64,000 bases of DNA, taken from contig NZ_SLXK01000012.1 of assembly GCF_004341035.1 (NCBI RefSeq), positions 43,568-107,567 on the forward strand, in the 5' to 3' direction. The notes below the pieces were generated by a model that saw nothing but the letters and a program-made list of their open reading frames with translations, was not told where the DNA came from and ran no database searches. The translations under genes were made by a program, and so were the position numbers. Positions 45,476 to 57,006 of this stretch are shown here, in pieces (positions within the stretch are counted from its first letter, which is position 1; the number at the start of each line of letters is the position of its first letter). This stretch comes from Scopulibacillus darangshiensis. Lineage in GTDB: Bacteria; Bacillota; Bacilli; Bacillales; Sporolactobacillaceae.

Positions 45476-46237
45476 ATGCGAGACAAATCTATTAAAGAGA
45501 TTGAACAAAGCCTTTTTCAATTGGAAAATATATCCTCGGAAGTGAGGCATCAGCTTGAAGACGATTCGCGTAAGGGGGTTCAAGCCCTTCTTAAACGATG
45601 GGATGAACGCCATGCCAAAAAGCAAGCGATTGTCGAGAAATATCTTCAAATGAGTCAGTATGAGCACGGGCTCTATAAAAAAGGTGATTTATATATTGCA
45701 GGGATAGATGAAGCCGGGCGCGGACCAATTGCCGGTCCCGTTGTAGCGGCTGCAGTCATCCTCAAGCCGGATGCAGCCCTTTATGGCATAAATGATTCCA
45801 AACAGTTGTCGAAATCAAGACGCGAACAATTTTTTAAGGTCATTCACCAAAAGGCTGTGGCTATTGGTGTCGGGATTGTCCATGCCAAGATAATAGATGA
45901 GGTGAATATCTATCAGGCTGCAAAGCAGGCCATGATTAAGGCCGTACAAGAGTTAGACATTGAACCTGATCACCTGCTCATCGATGCAATGAAGCTGCCA
46001 CTTGAAGTCCCCCAGACCTCCTTAATTAAGGGTGACACGAGAAGTATATCTATAGCCGCAGCATCAATCATCGCCAAGGAAACAAGAGACCGGATCATGA
46101 CAGAGCTTGGCCAAACATACCCAGAATACCAATTTTCCAGTCATATGGGTTACGGGACAAAGGCGCATCTTCAAGCATTGGATGAACATGGTCCATGTCC
46201 AGAGCATCGGATGTCATTTGCTCCGCTGCATAAATAA
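45476..46237 (+). CDS. rnhB: Ribonuclease HII
   Basis: Cleaves RNA-DNA junctions, removing single ribonucleotides from DNA. N-terminal helical extension (about 1-70) then the catalytic domain with AGIDEAGRGPIAGPVVAAAV (Asp78 and Glu79), DSKQLSKSRRE and the third Asp in LLIDAMKLPL. C-terminal YGTKAHLQALDEHGPCPEHR. 253 residues as in B. subtilis. The ribosome site is poor (AAAGCGAGA); the palindrome inserted just upstream may have displaced a better one. Confidence 0.94.
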   Translation: MRDKSIKEIEQSLFQLENISSEVRHQLEDDSRKGVQALLKRWDERHAKKQAIVEKYLQMSQYEHGLYKKGDLYIAGIDEAGRGPIAGPVVAAAVILKPDAALYGINDSKQLSKSRREQFFKVIHQKAVAIGVGIVHAKIIDEVNIYQAAKQAMIKAVQELDIEPDHLLIDAMKLPLEVPQTSLIKGDTRSISIAAASIIAKETRDRIMTELGQTYPEYQFSSHMGYGTKAHLQALDEHGPCPEHRMSFAPLHK

Positions 46238-46396
46238 TTACGATTGAAATGGCAAATGCTCATAATATACCAATTTATGAGGAACCAGCTTGGTTAGTCT
46301 TTTAGTCGAAATATTTACATTTATTTATCTTTTAGATCAAAACCAACGCCATTCCTCAGGTTTGGTGTTATTTCGACAAAGCCTTAGTTTTCATAG

Positions 46397-46426
46397 TAGA
46401 CAAATTAAGTCGGTTTTTTATACAAT
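46397..46426 (+). promoter_or_regulatory. Probable promoter of sucCD
   Basis: TAGACA, 18-bp spacer, TACAAT; start expected near 46433. The 236-bp gap 46238-46473 also contains short inverted repeats (AACCA-GCT-TGGTT near 46284) but no site I can assign to a named regulator. Confidence 0.5.
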
Positions 46427-46473
46427 AGGTAAGGCAGTTGCTTTCACTTAACTAACGATAGGAGGTTGCAATA

Positions 46474-47634
46474 GTGAATATTCATGAGTATCAAGGTAAA
46501 GAACTCTTGAGAAAGTACGGCGTTGCTGTTCCGGATGGTAAAGTGGCATTTACACCTGAAGAAGCAGTTAAAGCAGCCGAAACTTTAAATTCAACAGTAA
46601 AAGTTGTTAAAGCTCAAATCCACGCGGGCGGCCGAGGAAAAGCTGGCGGCGTTAAACTTGCAAAGTCGCTTGATGAGGTGCGTACATATGCTGAAGAATT
46701 ACTTGGCAAAACCCTTGTCACACACCAAACCGGCCCTGAAGGAAAAGAAGTAAAGCGCTTACTCATTGAAGAAGGAAGCGATATCCAGAGCGAGTTTTAC
46801 ATCGGTCTTGTATTGGACCGTGCGACGTCACGTATAGTGATGATGGGGTCCGAAGAAGGCGGAACCGAAATTGAAGAAGTTGCGGCTAACACTCCTGAAA
46901 AGATTTTCAGGGAAACAGTCGATCCTGTTGTTGGTCTTATGCCATATCAAGCAAGACGTCTGGCATTTAATATCAACATTCCGGTGAACCTTGTCAATAA
47001 AGCGGTAAAATTCATGATCGGTCTTTACAATGTGTTTGTCGAAAATGATTGCTCAATTGCCGAAATTAACCCTCTTGTAACAACTGGAGACGGACAAGTT
47101 ATGGCGCTCGATGCAAAACTGAATTTTGATGATAATGCGCTTTACCGTCATAAAGACATCTTAGAGCTTCGCGATCTTGATGAAGAAGATGAAAAAGAAA
47201 TCGAAGCATCTAAGTACGACCTCAGCTATATTGCTCTAGACGGCAACATCGGCTGTATGGTTAATGGTGCTGGTCTTGCGATGTCAACAATGGACATTAT
47301 TAAGCATTATGGCGGCGACCCGGCCAACTTTCTTGATGTTGGGGGCGGTGCGACAGCCGAAAAGGTTACAGAAGCCTTTAAAATTATTCTTTCCGATAAA
47401 AATGTACAAGGCATCTTTGTCAATATTTTCGGCGGGATTATGAAATGTGATGTTATCGCTGAAGGTGTCATCGAAGCGACTAAGCAAGTCGGCTTAAAGC
47501 TTCCTCTCGTTGTTCGTCTTGAAGGAACAAATGTCGAAATCGGCAAGAAAATGCTGAATGAATCAGGATTGAATATCGTCGCTGCAGAATCCATGGCAGA
47601 TGGTGCAGAGAAAATCGTTTCATTAGTAAAATAG
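46474..47634 (+). CDS. sucC: Succinyl-CoA synthetase beta subunit
   Basis: ATP-grasp subunit of the TCA-cycle enzyme that makes ATP or GTP from succinyl-Co[30 protein letters not shown] (nucleotide loop), EINPLV, and the CoA-ligase part [14 protein letters not shown] and [10 protein letters not shown]. 386 residues. It begins with GTG at 46474 after GATAGGAGGTTGC. sucD follows after 18 bp. Confidence 0.97.
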   Translation: MNIHEYQGKELLRKYGVAVPDGKVAFTPEEAVKAAETLNSTVKVVKAQIHAGGRGKAGGVKLAKSLDEVRTYAEELLGKTLVTHQTGPEGKEVKRLLIEEGSDIQSEFYIGLVLDRATSRIVMMGSEEGGTEIEEVAANTPEKIFRETVDPVVGLMPYQARRLAFNINIPVNLVNKAVKFMIGLYNVFVENDCSIAEINPLVTTGDGQVMALDAKLNFDDNALYRHKDILELRDLDEEDEKEIEASKYDLSYIALDGNIGCMVNGAGLAMSTMDIIKHYGGDPANFLDVGGGATAEKVTEAFKIILSDKNVQGIFVNIFGGIMKCDVIAEGVIEATKQVGLKLPLVVRLEGTNVEIGKKMLNESGLNIVAAESMADGAEKIVSLVK

Positions 47635-47652
47635 GAAAGGTGGGCAATTAAG

Positions 47653-48555
47653 ATGAGCGTATTTGTAAATAAAGATACAAAAGTAATCGTACAAGGGATT
47701 ACAGGTTCAACCGCTCTCTTCCATACAAAGCAAATGCTTGAATACGGCACGAAAATTGTCGCCGGTGTCACACCAGGTAAAGCCGGACAAGAAGTTGAAG
47801 GTGTACCTGTATTCAATACGGTTGAAGAAGCGGTTAAAGCAACAGGGGCGAATGCATCGGTTGTATATGTTCCTCCTGCATTTGCTGCGGACGCTATAGT
47901 GGAAGCAGTCGATGCTGAACTTGACCTTGTCATTACGATCACTGAGCATATTCCAGTAATTGATATGATCAAGGTGAAACGTTACATGAAAGGTAAGAAA
48001 ACCCGCTTGGTTGGGCCAAACTGTCCCGGCGTGATCACACCTGACGAATGTAAGATTGGCATCATGCCTGGCTACATTCACCGTAAAGGCCATGTCGGCG
48101 TTGTCTCCCGCTCCGGCACCTTGACATATGAAGCTGTTCATCAGCTCTCACAAGCAGACATCGGTCAAACAACCGCTGTCGGTATCGGCGGAGACCCTGT
48201 CAATGGCACAGATTTCATTGATGTTCTTAAAGCATTTAACGAAGATGATGAAACATATGCTGTCATTATGATCGGTGAAATTGGCGGTACAGCAGAGGAA
48301 GAAGCGGCAGAGTGGATCAAAGCGAATATGTCGAAACCAGTTGTCGGCTTTATTGGCGGTCAAACAGCCCCTCCAGGGAAACGCATGGGTCATGCCGGTG
48401 CTATTATTTCCGGAGGCAAAGGAACAGCTGATGAGAAAATCAAGACACTGAATGCTTGTGGTGTTAAAGTTGCTGAAACGCCGGCTGTTATGGGTGAAAC
48501 ATTAATTTCTGTCCTCAAAGAAAAGGGTTTATACGAAAAATGTCTAATTAAATAA
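47653..48555 (+). CDS. sucD: Succinyl-CoA synthetase alpha subunit
   Basis: Carries the phosphohistidine intermediate and the CoA site. [36 protein letters not shown] and [17 protein letters not shown], whose His near residue 245 is phosphorylated. 300 residues. The ribosome site is GAAAGGTGG. It completes the enzyme with SucC and is followed by a terminator. Confidence 0.97.
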   Translation: MSVFVNKDTKVIVQGITGSTALFHTKQMLEYGTKIVAGVTPGKAGQEVEGVPVFNTVEEAVKATGANASVVYVPPAFAADAIVEAVDAELDLVITITEHIPVIDMIKVKRYMKGKKTRLVGPNCPGVITPDECKIGIMPGYIHRKGHVGVVSRSGTLTYEAVHQLSQADIGQTTAVGIGGDPVNGTDFIDVLKAFNEDDETYAVIMIGEIGGTAEEEAAEWIKANMSKPVVGFIGGQTAPPGKRMGHAGAIISGGKGTADEKIKTLNACGVKVAETPAVMGETLISVLKEKGLYEKCLIK

Positions 48556-48565
48556 GATAATGGCG

Positions 48566-48597
48566 AAAAGCTCCCGTGCTCGCGGGGGCTTTTTTTC
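48566..48597 (+). terminator. Intrinsic terminator after sucD
   Basis: AAAAGCTCCCG pairs with CGGGGGCTTTT (with G-T) around a short loop, then seven T residues. Confidence 0.85.
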
Positions 48598-48628
48598 AAA
48601 AAATTAGATGGAATGAGGGTTATGATCG

Positions 48629-49507
48629 TTGGAAAAACGGGATAAGCTGATTCGTATTCACCATTGTCGGGGAGCGGGATGGAAAACTGTCAAAAAGTTA
48701 TTGGATTTAGATCCTGAATTAAAGCACATCGATGACATGTCAGCGAACGATCTTTGTCATTATCTGAAAATGAAACGCGAACATGCTAATCGCTTTTATT
48801 ATGACCTACATAGCTTTGCCCTCGAAAAATACATTCATTCTTATAATAAAAATAATATTTTTGTCATGACGATTGATGATGCCGCGTATCCATCTCAATT
48901 AAGAAATATCTATGATCCGCCTTGGGTCTTATTTGGAAAAGGTGACAAGTCATTGTTAAATAGTTCCAAGTTGATTAGTGTCGTTGGAACCAGGCAGCCA
49001 ACTCAAACCGCTCGGCTTAGCATGGAAAAGCTGTTATTGCCCCTTATAGAAGATGGGTGGACGATTGTCAGCGGAATGGCTCTTGGCATCGATGGTTATG
49101 CCCATCACATTGCGCTCAAGTTCCAAACTATAGCTGTCTTAGCATCGGGTCTTTACCATCCTTATCCGAGGAAACATCATGATTTATTCCAGCGAATGAT
49201 TGCGAACCATCTAGTGATCAGCGAATATCCCCCAAATATCCCTCCGCAAAAATGGCAATTCCCTGAAAGGAATCGAATCATAAGCGGGCTATCTCAGGGG
49301 ACCATTGTTGTGGAAGCCAAAGAAAGAAGCGGCTCGCTCATTACAGCCGATCAGGCTCTTGACCAAGGGCGGGAGGTTTTTGCCGTTCCTGGTATGATTC
49401 TGGAACCAAATGCTGCTGGGACAAATCGTCTGATCCAGCAAGGGGCAAAGCTTGTGATTGACGCTAATGATATACTAAATGAGCTGAATAGAAATGCCCT
49501 GATATAA
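48629..49507 (+). CDS. dprA: DNA processing protein DprA (Smf)
   Basis: Loads RecA on incoming single-stranded DNA in natural transformation. An N-terminal SAM-like region (about 1-75) precedes the Rossmann core: GTRQPTQTARLSMEKL, SGMALGIDGYAHHIAL, YPRKHHDLF, and FPERNRIISGLSQGTIVVEA. 292 residues. It begins with TTG at 48629 after GAGGG. No C-terminal winged helix is present, as in B. subtilis DprA. Position before topA is standard. Confidence 0.93.
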   Translation: MEKRDKLIRIHHCRGAGWKTVKKLLDLDPELKHIDDMSANDLCHYLKMKREHANRFYYDLHSFALEKYIHSYNKNNIFVMTIDDAAYPSQLRNIYDPPWVLFGKGDKSLLNSSKLISVVGTRQPTQTARLSMEKLLLPLIEDGWTIVSGMALGIDGYAHHIALKFQTIAVLASGLYHPYPRKHHDLFQRMIANHLVISEYPPNIPPQKWQFPERNRIISGLSQGTIVVEAKERSGSLITADQALDQGREVFAVPGMILEPNAAGTNRLIQQGAKLVIDANDILNELNRNALI

Positions 49508-49632
49508 GCATCATTCAACTGAAAAAACATTAAAAATACGAAAAAATGTTACCCTTCTTGTTTGACAAAGCCTTATTCTATCATTAATATTAGTGAGGAT
49601 TTGATTATTACCTAGAAAAGGGGAGAACAAGT

Positions 49633-51705
49633 ATGGAAGAATATCTTGTTATCGTTGAATCTCCCGCTAAAGCCAAGACAATTAAGAGGTATCTCGGAAA
49701 GAAATATGACGTAAAGGCCTCTATGGGACACGTCCGTGACTTGCCGAAGAGTCAAATGGGCGTTGATGTAGACAATCATTTTGAACCAAGATATATAACA
49801 ATTCGCGGCAAAGGTCCTGTTCTTAAGGAGCTTAAAAGCGCCGCAAAAAAGGCAAAAAAAGTCTATCTCGCAGCTGACCCCGACCGAGAAGGGGAAGCAA
49901 TTGCATGGCATTTAGCTCATAGTTTGGATATTGATGAATCATCCAAATGCCGGGTTGTTTTTAATGAAATTACCAAACAGGCGATTAAAGATGCCTTTAA
50001 AACCCCCCGTGAAATAAATATGAATCTTGTGGATGCACAGCAGGCGCGCCGGATATTGGACCGGTTAGTTGGTTACAATATCAGCCCATTGCTTTGGAAA
50101 AAAGTAAAAAAGGGCTTAAGTGCCGGCCGTGTTCAATCGGTTGCCCTAAAACTGATTATTGAACGGGAAAAAGAAATTAAAGAATTTATCCCCGAAGAGT
50201 ACTGGTCAATTAAAGGTATATTTAAAGTTCGGGAAGAAACATTTGAAGCTGCTTTTTACGGGATCGACAACAAAAAAACAGAATTGAAAAATAAAGAGGA
50301 TGTCGATGGGGTCCTGGGAAAGCTGGAAAATAATCAGTTTGAGGTAAAACAGGTTCAAAAGAAAGAACGGCTCAGATACCCTGTTGCACCATTTATTACA
50401 TCATCATTGCAACAAGAAGCCGCCCGAAAGCTGAATTTTAGGGCAAAGAAGACGATGATGGTCGCTCAGCAGTTATATGAAGGTATTGAAATAGGCAAGC
50501 AAGGAACGACAGGTCTGATCACTTACATGAGAACGGATTCAACTCGAATATCTGATGTGGCCAAAGCGGAAGCGAAGGATCATATTACACAAGCTTATGG
50601 CTCTTCTTATGCCGGTCAATACAAGCCAAAAAAGAAAAAACAAAATGATAATACTCAAGATGCTCACGAAGCGATCAGACCGACATCGGTCATCCGTCAG
50701 CCAAAAGAAATGAAACAATATTTGAGCCGCGACCAATTCCGCTTATACAAGTTGATTTGGGAACGGTTTGTAGCCAGCCAAATGGCTCCAGCTGTCATGG
50801 ATACTGTAAGAGCCGATCTCGTTCAAGCTGGCGTGACGTTCCGTGCAACCGGTTCAAAAATTAAATTCCCTGGCTTTATGAAAGTTTATACCGAAGGCAG
50901 CGACGACAGCAAAAAGAAAGATGACGAGAACTTCCTTCCTGAACTTGAAGAGGGCATGACTGTCAAAAAGGAAAAGCTCGATCCAAAACAACATTTTACC
51001 CAGCCGCCGCCGCGGTATTCCGAAGCCCGCCTCGTTCGGACAATGGAGGAAATAGGCATCGGACGGCCGTCGACTTATGCGCCGACATTGGATACGATCC
51101 AGAGACGCGGCTATGTCGTCATTGACGATAAAAAGTTTGTGCCGACGGAACTCGGTGAAGTGGTGCTTGAATTAATCGTTGAATTTTTCCCGGAAATCAT
51201 TGATGTTGATTTTACCGCGAAAATGGAAGGTGACTTGGATTCAGTGGAAGAAGGCGATGTGGATTGGGTAAAAATCATTGCGGACTTCTACAAGGATTTT
51301 GAAAAGCACCTAGAAAAAGCTGAAATTGAAATGAAAGAAGTCGAAATAAAGGATGAACCAGCAGGCATTGACTGTGATAAGTGCGGTCATGAAATGGTAT
51401 ATAAAATGGGAAGATACGGCAAGTTCCTAGCTTGTTCAAATTTCCCAGACTGCCGAAACACCAAACCAATTTTGAAAAAAGTTGGTGTGACCTGTCCAAA
51501 GTGTGAAAAGGGTGACATCGTCGAACGCCGCAGCAAAAAGCGCCGAATTTTCTATGGGTGTGACCGGTACCCTGATTGTGATTTTGTATCATGGGATAAA
51601 CCGATCCCTAGAAATTGTCCGAAATGCGGCGAATACCTTGTTGAAAAGAAAACGAAAAAGGGCAAGGTCGTCCAATGCTCGAATTGTGATTTTAAAGAAG
51701 ACTAG
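49633..51705 (+). CDS. topA: DNA topoisomerase I
   Basis: Type IA topoisomerase that relaxes negative supercoils. N-terminal Toprim domain ([31 protein letters not shown]), then the catalytic Tyr in [14 protein letters not shown] near residue 300. Three C-terminal four-cysteine zinc modules start near residue 578 ([28 protein letters not shown]). 690 residues. The ribosome site is AAAGGGGAG. The last codons and stop are included in an exact 93-bp tandem duplication that continues downstream. Confidence 0.97.
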   Translation: MEEYLVIVESPAKAKTIKRYLGKKYDVKASMGHVRDLPKSQMGVDVDNHFEPRYITIRGKGPVLKELKSAAKKAKKVYLAADPDREGEAIAWHLAHSLDIDESSKCRVVFNEITKQAIKDAFKTPREINMNLVDAQQARRILDRLVGYNISPLLWKKVKKGLSAGRVQSVALKLIIEREKEIKEFIPEEYWSIKGIFKVREETFEAAFYGIDNKKTELKNKEDVDGVLGKLENNQFEVKQVQKKERLRYPVAPFITSSLQQEAARKLNFRAKKTMMVAQQLYEGIEIGKQGTTGLITYMRTDSTRISDVAKAEAKDHITQAYGSSYAGQYKPKKKKQNDNTQDAHEAIRPTSVIRQPKEMKQYLSRDQFRLYKLIWERFVASQMAPAVMDTVRADLVQAGVTFRATGSKIKFPGFMKVYTEGSDDSKKKDDENFLPELEEGMTVKKEKLDPKQHFTQPPPRYSEARLVRTMEEIGIGRPSTYAPTLDTIQRRGYVVIDDKKFVPTELGEVVLELIVEFFPEIIDVDFTAKMEGDLDSVEEGDVDWVKIIADFYKDFEKHLEKAEIEMKEVEIKDEPAGIDCDKCGHEMVYKMGRYGKFLACSNFPDCRNTKPILKKVGVTCPKCEKGDIVERRSKKRRIFYGCDRYPDCDFVSWDKPIPRNCPKCGEYLVEKKTKKGKVVQCSNCDFKED

Positions 51706-51878
51706 CTGATTGGCGAGCTGAAAGCGAAGCCAGAAGCTTAGTCGCACTTATACTATCATCGAGAGAAAATTAATTAAGATATGTATAAAGAAGACTAGCT
51801 GATTGGCGAGCTGAAAGCGAAGCCAGAAGCTTAGTCGCACTTATACTATCATCGAGAGAAAATTAATTAAGATATGTA
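51693..51878. repeat. Exact 93-bp tandem duplication at the topA 3' end, related to the structured repeat in reverse orientation
   Basis: Bases 51693-51785 and 51786-51878 are identical at all 93 positions, followed by a further 9-base partial copy. The unit begins within the last topA codons (TAAAGAAGACTAG). Read on the minus strand, each unit contains ATAAGTGCGACTAAGC, TTCTGGCTTCGC and GCTCGCCAATCAGC, which correspond to the centre of copies A and B. The unit is not coding. Perfect identity suggests a recent event. Confidence 0.92.
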
Positions 51879-51911
51879 TAAAGAAGAACAGCAATAACGG
51901 AGGTAAAGAAC

Positions 51912-53219
51912 ATGGCAACACAAGCGGTTACCGTCGTTGGGGCGGGGTTAGCAGGAAGCGAGGCAGCTTGGCAATTGGCCAAACGCGGCATTCCAGTGAG
52001 ATTATATGAAATGAGACCTGTAAAACAAACCCCGGCGCATCATACTGATAAATTTGCCGAGCTTGTCTGTACGAATTCACTTCGTTCAAACGCTCTGACG
52101 AATGCAGTGGGGGTTTTAAAAGAAGAAATGCGAAGGTTAGATTCGGTGATTATTTCTGCTGCTGACGCTTCTTCGGTTCCAGCAGGAGGTGCCCTCGCCG
52201 TAGACCGTCATGAGTTTGCCGCAAATGTAACCGAGAGGGTTAAAGGGCACCCCTTAGTGGAAGTGGTAACTGAAGAGGTTGAAGGCATACCTGAAGGTCC
52301 GGTAATTATTGCGACAGGGCCGCTTACTTCAGACAGCCTGTCACAAGCGCTTCAATCATTAACGGGTGAGGATTATTTATACTTTTATGATGCTGCGGCA
52401 CCGATTATAGAAACCGACAGCATAGACCGTGACAAAGTTTATCTGAAGTCACGTTATGACAAGGGTGAGGCTGCTTATTTAAATTGCCCGATGACTGAGG
52501 AACAATTTGACCGGTTTTATGAGGCACTCGTTAATGCTGAAACGGTAACATTAAAGGATTTTGAAAAAGAAATTTTTTTTGAAGGCTGTATGCCGATTGA
52601 AGTCATGGCAAAAAGAGGGAAGAAAACGATGCTCTTCGGACCGATGAAACCGGTTGGGCTAGAAGACCCCAAAACCGGTCTGCGTCCCTATGCTGTTGTT
52701 CAGCTCCGGCAGGACAACACGTCGGGCACTTTATTTAACATCGTCGGTTTCCAAACCCACTTAAAGTGGGGAGCCCAAAAAGAAGTCATACGGATGATCC
52801 CTGGCTTGGAAAACGCAGAGGTTGTCCGCTATGGCGTCATGCATCGAAACACTTTCGTCAACTCCCCTAAGTTAATAAAGCCGACTTATCAATACAAGGA
52901 GCGGGATGATTTGTTTTTTGCCGGGCAGATGACAGGTGTTGAAGGTTATGTGGAATCTGCAGCAGCAGGTCTTATAGCTGGTATTAATGCTGCAAGGCTT
53001 GCTGAAGGGAAAGAGCCCGTCGTCTTTCCTGAGGAAACAGCTATCGGCAGTATGGCTCATTACATTACAACAGCCAATCAAGATAATTTTCAGCCGATGA
53101 ATGCGAATTTCGGTTTGCTGCCGCCTCTTGACAAGAAAATTAAGAATAAAAAAGAACGCAACGAAAAGTATGCTGAACGAGCATTGAAAACAATTCAGAA
53201 TTTTGTTACAAAATTGTAA
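51912..53219 (+). CDS. trmFO: Methylenetetrahydrofolate-tRNA-(uracil-5-)-methyltransferase
   Basis: Folate- and FAD-dependent enzyme that makes ribothymidine at position 54 of tRNA. FAD-binding [19 protein letters not shown] at the N terminus, [10 protein letters not shown], and C-terminal [17 protein letters not shown]. 435 residues. The ribosome site is CGGAGGTAAAG. It lies 33 bp after the topA-linked tandem repeat and before xerC, as in B. subtilis (gid). Confidence 0.96.
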   Translation: MATQAVTVVGAGLAGSEAAWQLAKRGIPVRLYEMRPVKQTPAHHTDKFAELVCTNSLRSNALTNAVGVLKEEMRRLDSVIISAADASSVPAGGALAVDRHEFAANVTERVKGHPLVEVVTEEVEGIPEGPVIIATGPLTSDSLSQALQSLTGEDYLYFYDAAAPIIETDSIDRDKVYLKSRYDKGEAAYLNCPMTEEQFDRFYEALVNAETVTLKDFEKEIFFEGCMPIEVMAKRGKKTMLFGPMKPVGLEDPKTGLRPYAVVQLRQDNTSGTLFNIVGFQTHLKWGAQKEVIRMIPGLENAEVVRYGVMHRNTFVNSPKLIKPTYQYKERDDLFFAGQMTGVEGYVESAAAGLIAGINAARLAEGKEPVVFPEETAIGSMAHYITTANQDNFQPMNANFGLLPPLDKKIKNKKERNEKYAERALKTIQNFVTKL

Positions 53220-53230
53220 AATCTATTGTC

Positions 53231-53265
53231 AAGGCTTCTGAACTGTGATAACATTTAGAAGCCTT
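53231..53265 (+). terminator. Weak hairpin between trmFO and xerC
   Basis: AAGGCTTCT and AGAAGCCTT form a 9-bp stem with a 17-base loop and no T-run. It may slow or partly end transcription. Confidence 0.4.
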
Positions 53266-53285
53266 GTTAGTTGTAGGTGATCATG

Positions 53286-54191
53286 ATGGGACAATATTTA
53301 GAGATGTTTCTTCGCTATTTAGAGATTGAGAAGCACGTTTCAGAACATACCATTTTGAATTACACCAAAGATATTGAGGATTTCTTTATCTTCATGAAGC
53401 AGCAAGCATTAAATGACATTGCTGCTGTTTCTTATGCCTCTGTCAGGGTGTTCTTGACCGAACAGCTTAATAAGGGTCATTCGCGCCGGACATTAGCACG
53501 CAAAATTTCCAGTCTGCGTAGTTTTTTCCGATATTGTATTAGAGAAGAACTTGCCACCGAGAATCCTTTTGCGCTTGCGAGTCTTCCAAAACAAGAATAT
53601 CGGCTGCCAAAGTTTTTATATGAAGAGGAATTGGGGAAACTGTTTGATGTGGAGGATATAACGACGCCGCTAGGACAAAGAAATCAGGCGATTTTGGAAG
53701 TCCTTTATGGATCGGGAGTCAGGGTAAGTGAATGTGTTGGTATGACCATGGATAATTTGGATCTTGATTTGGATGTTGTGTTAGTTAAGGGAAAAGGCAG
53801 GAAAGAAAGATACATACCTATTGGAAGTTACGCTCATGACGCACTAGATCGATATATAAATGATGGCAGGCATAAGCTTGTCAAAAGTGACAATAAACAA
53901 AACTCTTTGTTTTTGAACTATCGCGGCGGACAGCTTTCGGACAGAAGCGTTCGAACCATACTAAATAGGCAGATTGAAAAGGCTTCGCTGACCGTAAAAA
54001 TCAGCCCGCACGTCCTTCGGCATACTTTTGCCACCCATTTAATCAATGCAGGTGCTGATTTGCGCACAGTTCAAGAGTTATTAGGGCATGCTGAGCTTTC
54101 AACAACACAAATATATACCCACGTAACTAAGGAAAGACTTCGAGAAACATATATGAACCACCATCCTCGTGCAAAGGGAAGGAGTGAATGA
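53286..54191 (+). CDS. xerC: Tyrosine recombinase XerC (CodV)
   Basis: With XerD resolves chromosome dimers at dif. N-terminal SAM-like DNA-binding domain ([22 protein letters not shown]) and catalytic domain with Arg in YGSGVRVSE, Lys in [39 protein letters not shown] (Tyr). 301 residues. The start at 53286 is 5 bp after AGGTGA; ATG and GTG codons just upstream are too close. First gene of codV-clpQ-clpY-codY; hslV starts one base after its stop. Confidence 0.95.
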   Translation: MGQYLEMFLRYLEIEKHVSEHTILNYTKDIEDFFIFMKQQALNDIAAVSYASVRVFLTEQLNKGHSRRTLARKISSLRSFFRYCIREELATENPFALASLPKQEYRLPKFLYEEELGKLFDVEDITTPLGQRNQAILEVLYGSGVRVSECVGMTMDNLDLDLDVVLVKGKGRKERYIPIGSYAHDALDRYINDGRHKLVKSDNKQNSLFLNYRGGQLSDRSVRTILNRQIEKASLTVKISPHVLRHTFATHLINAGADLRTVQELLGHAELSTTQIYTHVTKERLRETYMNHHPRAKGRSE

Positions 54192-54192
54192 C

Positions 54193-54732
54193 ATGGGCCA
54201 ATTCCATGCGACAACAATTTTTGCAGTGCAGCATAATGGCCATAGCGCCATGGCTGGAGACGGTCAGGTTACTCTAGGGCAATCCGTTGTAATGAAACAT
54301 TCTGCCCGGAAAGTTCGTAAACTATATGATGGCAAGGTCATTGCGGGGTTTGCAGGATCGGTTGCGGATGCCTTCACTTTATATGAGAAGTTCGAAGGCA
54401 GATTGGAAGAATTTAATGGGAATTTGCAAAGAGCGGCGGTAGAGCTTGCCAAAGAGTGGCGGAGCGATAAAATGCTCAGACAACTTGAAGCCATGCTCAT
54501 AGTCATGAATGAATCGCATTTATTGCTTGTATCAGGAACCGGTGAGGTGATTGAACCGGATGACGGGATTCTTGCGATCGGCTCCGGCGGCAATTATGCG
54601 CTTGCGGCAGGCAGGGCCCTTAAGCGATTCGGCCATGAATTGTCAGCGAAGGAGATTGCTGAAAAGGCTTTAGGCATTGCAGGTGAAATATGTGTGTTTA
54701 CCAATGACCATATTGCTGTTGAAGAGCTGTAA
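54193..54732 (+). CDS. hslV: ATP-dependent protease proteolytic subunit HslV (ClpQ)
   Basis: Forms the two-ring protease core that works with HslU. Core motifs [31 protein letters not shown] and [14 protein letters not shown]. 179 residues. The encoded N terminus is [10 protein letters not shown], so the catalytic threonine would be exposed only after removal of about six residues; B. subtilis ClpQ instead has a serine at position 2. The start at 54193 follows GGGAAGGAGTG; the longer frame back to 54169 lies inside xerC. Confidence 0.95.
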   Translation: MGQFHATTIFAVQHNGHSAMAGDGQVTLGQSVVMKHSARKVRKLYDGKVIAGFAGSVADAFTLYEKFEGRLEEFNGNLQRAAVELAKEWRSDKMLRQLEAMLIVMNESHLLLVSGTGEVIEPDDGILAIGSGGNYALAAGRALKRFGHELSAKEIAEKALGIAGEICVFTNDHIAVEEL

Positions 54733-54754
54733 AGGTGAAAGGGAGGCTGTCTAA

Positions 54755-56155
54755 ATGACAAATGCGTTGACACCAAGACAAATTGTCGAGAGGCTTAATC
54801 AATATATTATCGGTCAAGAAAAGGCAAAGAAATCAGTGGCAATTGCCCTTCGTAATCGTTACCGCCGCTCGTTGTTAGACGAGAAGATCCGCGACGAAAT
54901 CGTCCCAAAAAATATATTGATGATTGGACCGACCGGCGTGGGGAAAACTGAAATTGCCCGCCGTCTGGCAAAACTTGTTGGAGCACCCTTTATTAAACTT
55001 GAGGCAACCAAATTCACAGAAGTCGGCTATGTAGGCCGGGATGTGGAATCAATGGTCCGTGACCTGGTGGAAACATCGATTCGGCTTGTTAAAGAGGAGA
55101 AAATGGCAAGTGTTCAAGTTAAGGCAGAAGAACTGGCCAATGACCGGCTTGTTTCACTCTTGGTCCCATCCAAAAAGAAGTCAGCTCCATCTAAGAATCC
55201 CTTTGAAATGCTGTTTGGAGGACAAAATCAACCGCAGCAAGATTCAGGTGACACCGAAGATGAGGAGCAATCTTTAAAGGATCAACGCAAAAAAACCCGG
55301 CACCTTCTTGATATGGGTGAATTGGAAGACCACATGGTTACCGTCGAGGTGGAAGAACAACAGCAGAGCGGTATGTTTGATATGCTACAGGGTGCCGGAA
55401 TGGAACAGCTCGGCATGAATATGCAGGACCTTTTAGGGAACATGGTACCCAAAAAGAAAAAAAAGCGAAAGCTCACAGTTAATGAGGCAAGAAAGATTCT
55501 TACACAGGATGAAGCTCAAAAATTGATTGATATGGATGAAGTGACCCAGGAAGCTGTTTCAAGAGCGGAGCAATCGGGTATAATTTTTATTGATGAAATT
55601 GATAAAATCGCCGGCAAGAATCAACAATCCGGAGAGGTTTCAAGGGAAGGTGTCCAGAGGGATATTTTGCCAATCGTTGAAGGGTCAACTATTATGACGA
55701 AATACGGATCAGTGAAGACCGACCATGTTTTGTTTATTGCAGCGGGTGCATTTCATATGGCGAAACCATCTGATCTGATTCCAGAGCTGCAAGGGCGATT
55801 TCCGATTCGGGTAGAATTATCCAGCCTTTCCGTTGATGATTTTGTAAATATACTCGTCGAGCCGAGCAACGCTTTGCTTAAGCAATATCAAGCTTTGTTA
55901 AAAACTGAAGGTATAAATGTGGAATTTTCTGACGAAGCTATTCGTAAAATTGCTTCAATCGCGTACGAGGTTAATCAGGAAACCGACAATATCGGGGCCA
56001 GACGCCTACATACCATTTTGGAGAGGCTTTTGGAAGATCTATCATTTGAAGCACCTGAAGTCACTTTGGAAACCATCACGATTACACCGGAATACGTTGA
56101 AGAGAAATTAGAAAACATTGTTAAAAACAGAGATTTAAGTCAATACATTTTATAA
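54755..56155 (+). CDS. hslU: ATP-dependent protease ATPase subunit HslU (ClpY)
   Basis: AAA+ unfoldase feeding HslV. N domain [20 protein letters not shown], Walker [17 protein letters not shown] at about 58, an inserted I domain rich in Lys and Gln (about 135-240), Walker [12 protein letters not shown] at about 279, sensor and C-terminal helix ending LSQYIL, which activates HslV. 466 residues. The ribosome site is AAAGGGAGG. 22 bp after hslV. Confidence 0.96.
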   Translation: MTNALTPRQIVERLNQYIIGQEKAKKSVAIALRNRYRRSLLDEKIRDEIVPKNILMIGPTGVGKTEIARRLAKLVGAPFIKLEATKFTEVGYVGRDVESMVRDLVETSIRLVKEEKMASVQVKAEELANDRLVSLLVPSKKKSAPSKNPFEMLFGGQNQPQQDSGDTEDEEQSLKDQRKKTRHLLDMGELEDHMVTVEVEEQQQSGMFDMLQGAGMEQLGMNMQDLLGNMVPKKKKKRKLTVNEARKILTQDEAQKLIDMDEVTQEAVSRAEQSGIIFIDEIDKIAGKNQQSGEVSREGVQRDILPIVEGSTIMTKYGSVKTDHVLFIAAGAFHMAKPSDLIPELQGRFPIRVELSSLSVDDFVNILVEPSNALLKQYQALLKTEGINVEFSDEAIRKIASIAYEVNQETDNIGARRLHTILERLLEDLSFEAPEVTLETITITPEYVEEKLENIVKNRDLSQYIL

Positions 56156-56182
56156 AGTAAATTTTAGGAGGAATTAGACCTT

Positions 56183-56959
56183 ATGAAACTTTTGGAAAAA
56201 ACGAGGAAAATTAATAATATGCTTCAAGGTGCAAAGACACCGGTTAACTTCAATGAAATGGCTGAAACACTACGCGATGTGATTGAGACAAATACTTTTG
56301 TTGTCAGCCGCCGCGGGAAACTTTTGGGGATGGCTTTAAAGCTTGAATTTGAAAATCAACGCATGAAGCAAATGTTTGAAGAAAGACAACTTCCAGAAGA
56401 ATATACCCAAGGATTATTTACTGTTACCGAAACATCGCCTAATTTGGATGTGAACAGTCCTTTTACCATTTTTCCTGTGGAAAATAAAGAACTATTTACC
56501 GGCGGATTGACAACTGTCGTACCGATCGTTGGCGGCGGTGAGCGCTTGGGAACACTTGTCCTTTCCAGAATGAACGATACTTTTGCCGATGAAGATCTTG
56601 TGCTTGCCGAATATGGCGCAACGGTCGTTGGTATGGAAATTCTCCGAGAAAAAACAGAGGAAATTGAGGAAGAGGCTCGGGAAAAGGCCGTCGTCCAAAT
56701 GGCGATCAGTTCTCTGTCCTATAGTGAACTTGAAGCGATTGAGCATATTTTTGAAGAGCTTGACGGCAAGGAAGGGCTTCTTGTTGCAAGCAAAATTGCT
56801 GACCGTGTCGGCATTACCAGGTCCGTTATCGTTAACGCGCTGAGGAAGCTTGAAAGTGCCGGTGTCATCGAATCCCGTTCACTTGGTATGAAAGGGACGT
56901 ACATCAAGGTTCTTAACGACAAGTTCCTATACGAATTGAATCGTCTTAAAGCTGAATAA
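56183..56959 (+). CDS. codY: Global transcriptional regulator CodY
   Basis: Repressor activated by branched-chain amino acids and GTP that controls stationary-phase and nutrient genes. N-terminal GAF domain (about 1-155), with [19 protein letters not shown]-terminal winged [23 protein letters not shown] at about 200-225. 258 residues, nearly identical in layout to B. subtilis CodY. The ribosome site is TTTAGGAGG. A very strong terminator follows, separating it from the flagellar operon. Confidence 0.97.
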   Translation: MKLLEKTRKINNMLQGAKTPVNFNEMAETLRDVIETNTFVVSRRGKLLGMALKLEFENQRMKQMFEERQLPEEYTQGLFTVTETSPNLDVNSPFTIFPVENKELFTGGLTTVVPIVGGGERLGTLVLSRMNDTFADEDLVLAEYGATVVGMEILREKTEEIEEEAREKAVVQMAISSLSYSELEAIEHIFEELDGKEGLLVASKIADRVGITRSVIVNALRKLESAGVIESRSLGMKGTYIKVLNDKFLYELNRLKAE

Positions 56960-56977
56960 CATACTTAAAATAATAGG

Positions 56978-57006
56978 GCCCCGCAGCATTTGCTGCGGGG
57001 CTTTTT
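56978..57006 (+). terminator. Intrinsic terminator after codY
   Basis: GCCCCGCAGC / GCTGCGGGGC, a 10-bp GC-rich perfect stem with a 4-base loop, then five T residues. Confidence 0.9.

Noticed and set aside
46238..46473. Regulator binding sites or a small RNA before sucC
   Set aside because: Only short imperfect inverted repeats are seen; none matches a site I can name.
47307..47972. Long minus-strand open frame (221 codons) opposite sucC/sucD
   Set aside because: It lies opposite two highly conserved genes, spans their junction, and has no ribosome site or recognisable domain; it reflects codon bias of the plus strand.
51694..51890. Duplicated C-terminal codons of topA as a second small gene
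   Set aside because: The second Lys-Glu-Asp-stop string is a by-product of the tandem duplication and has no start codon or ribosome site.
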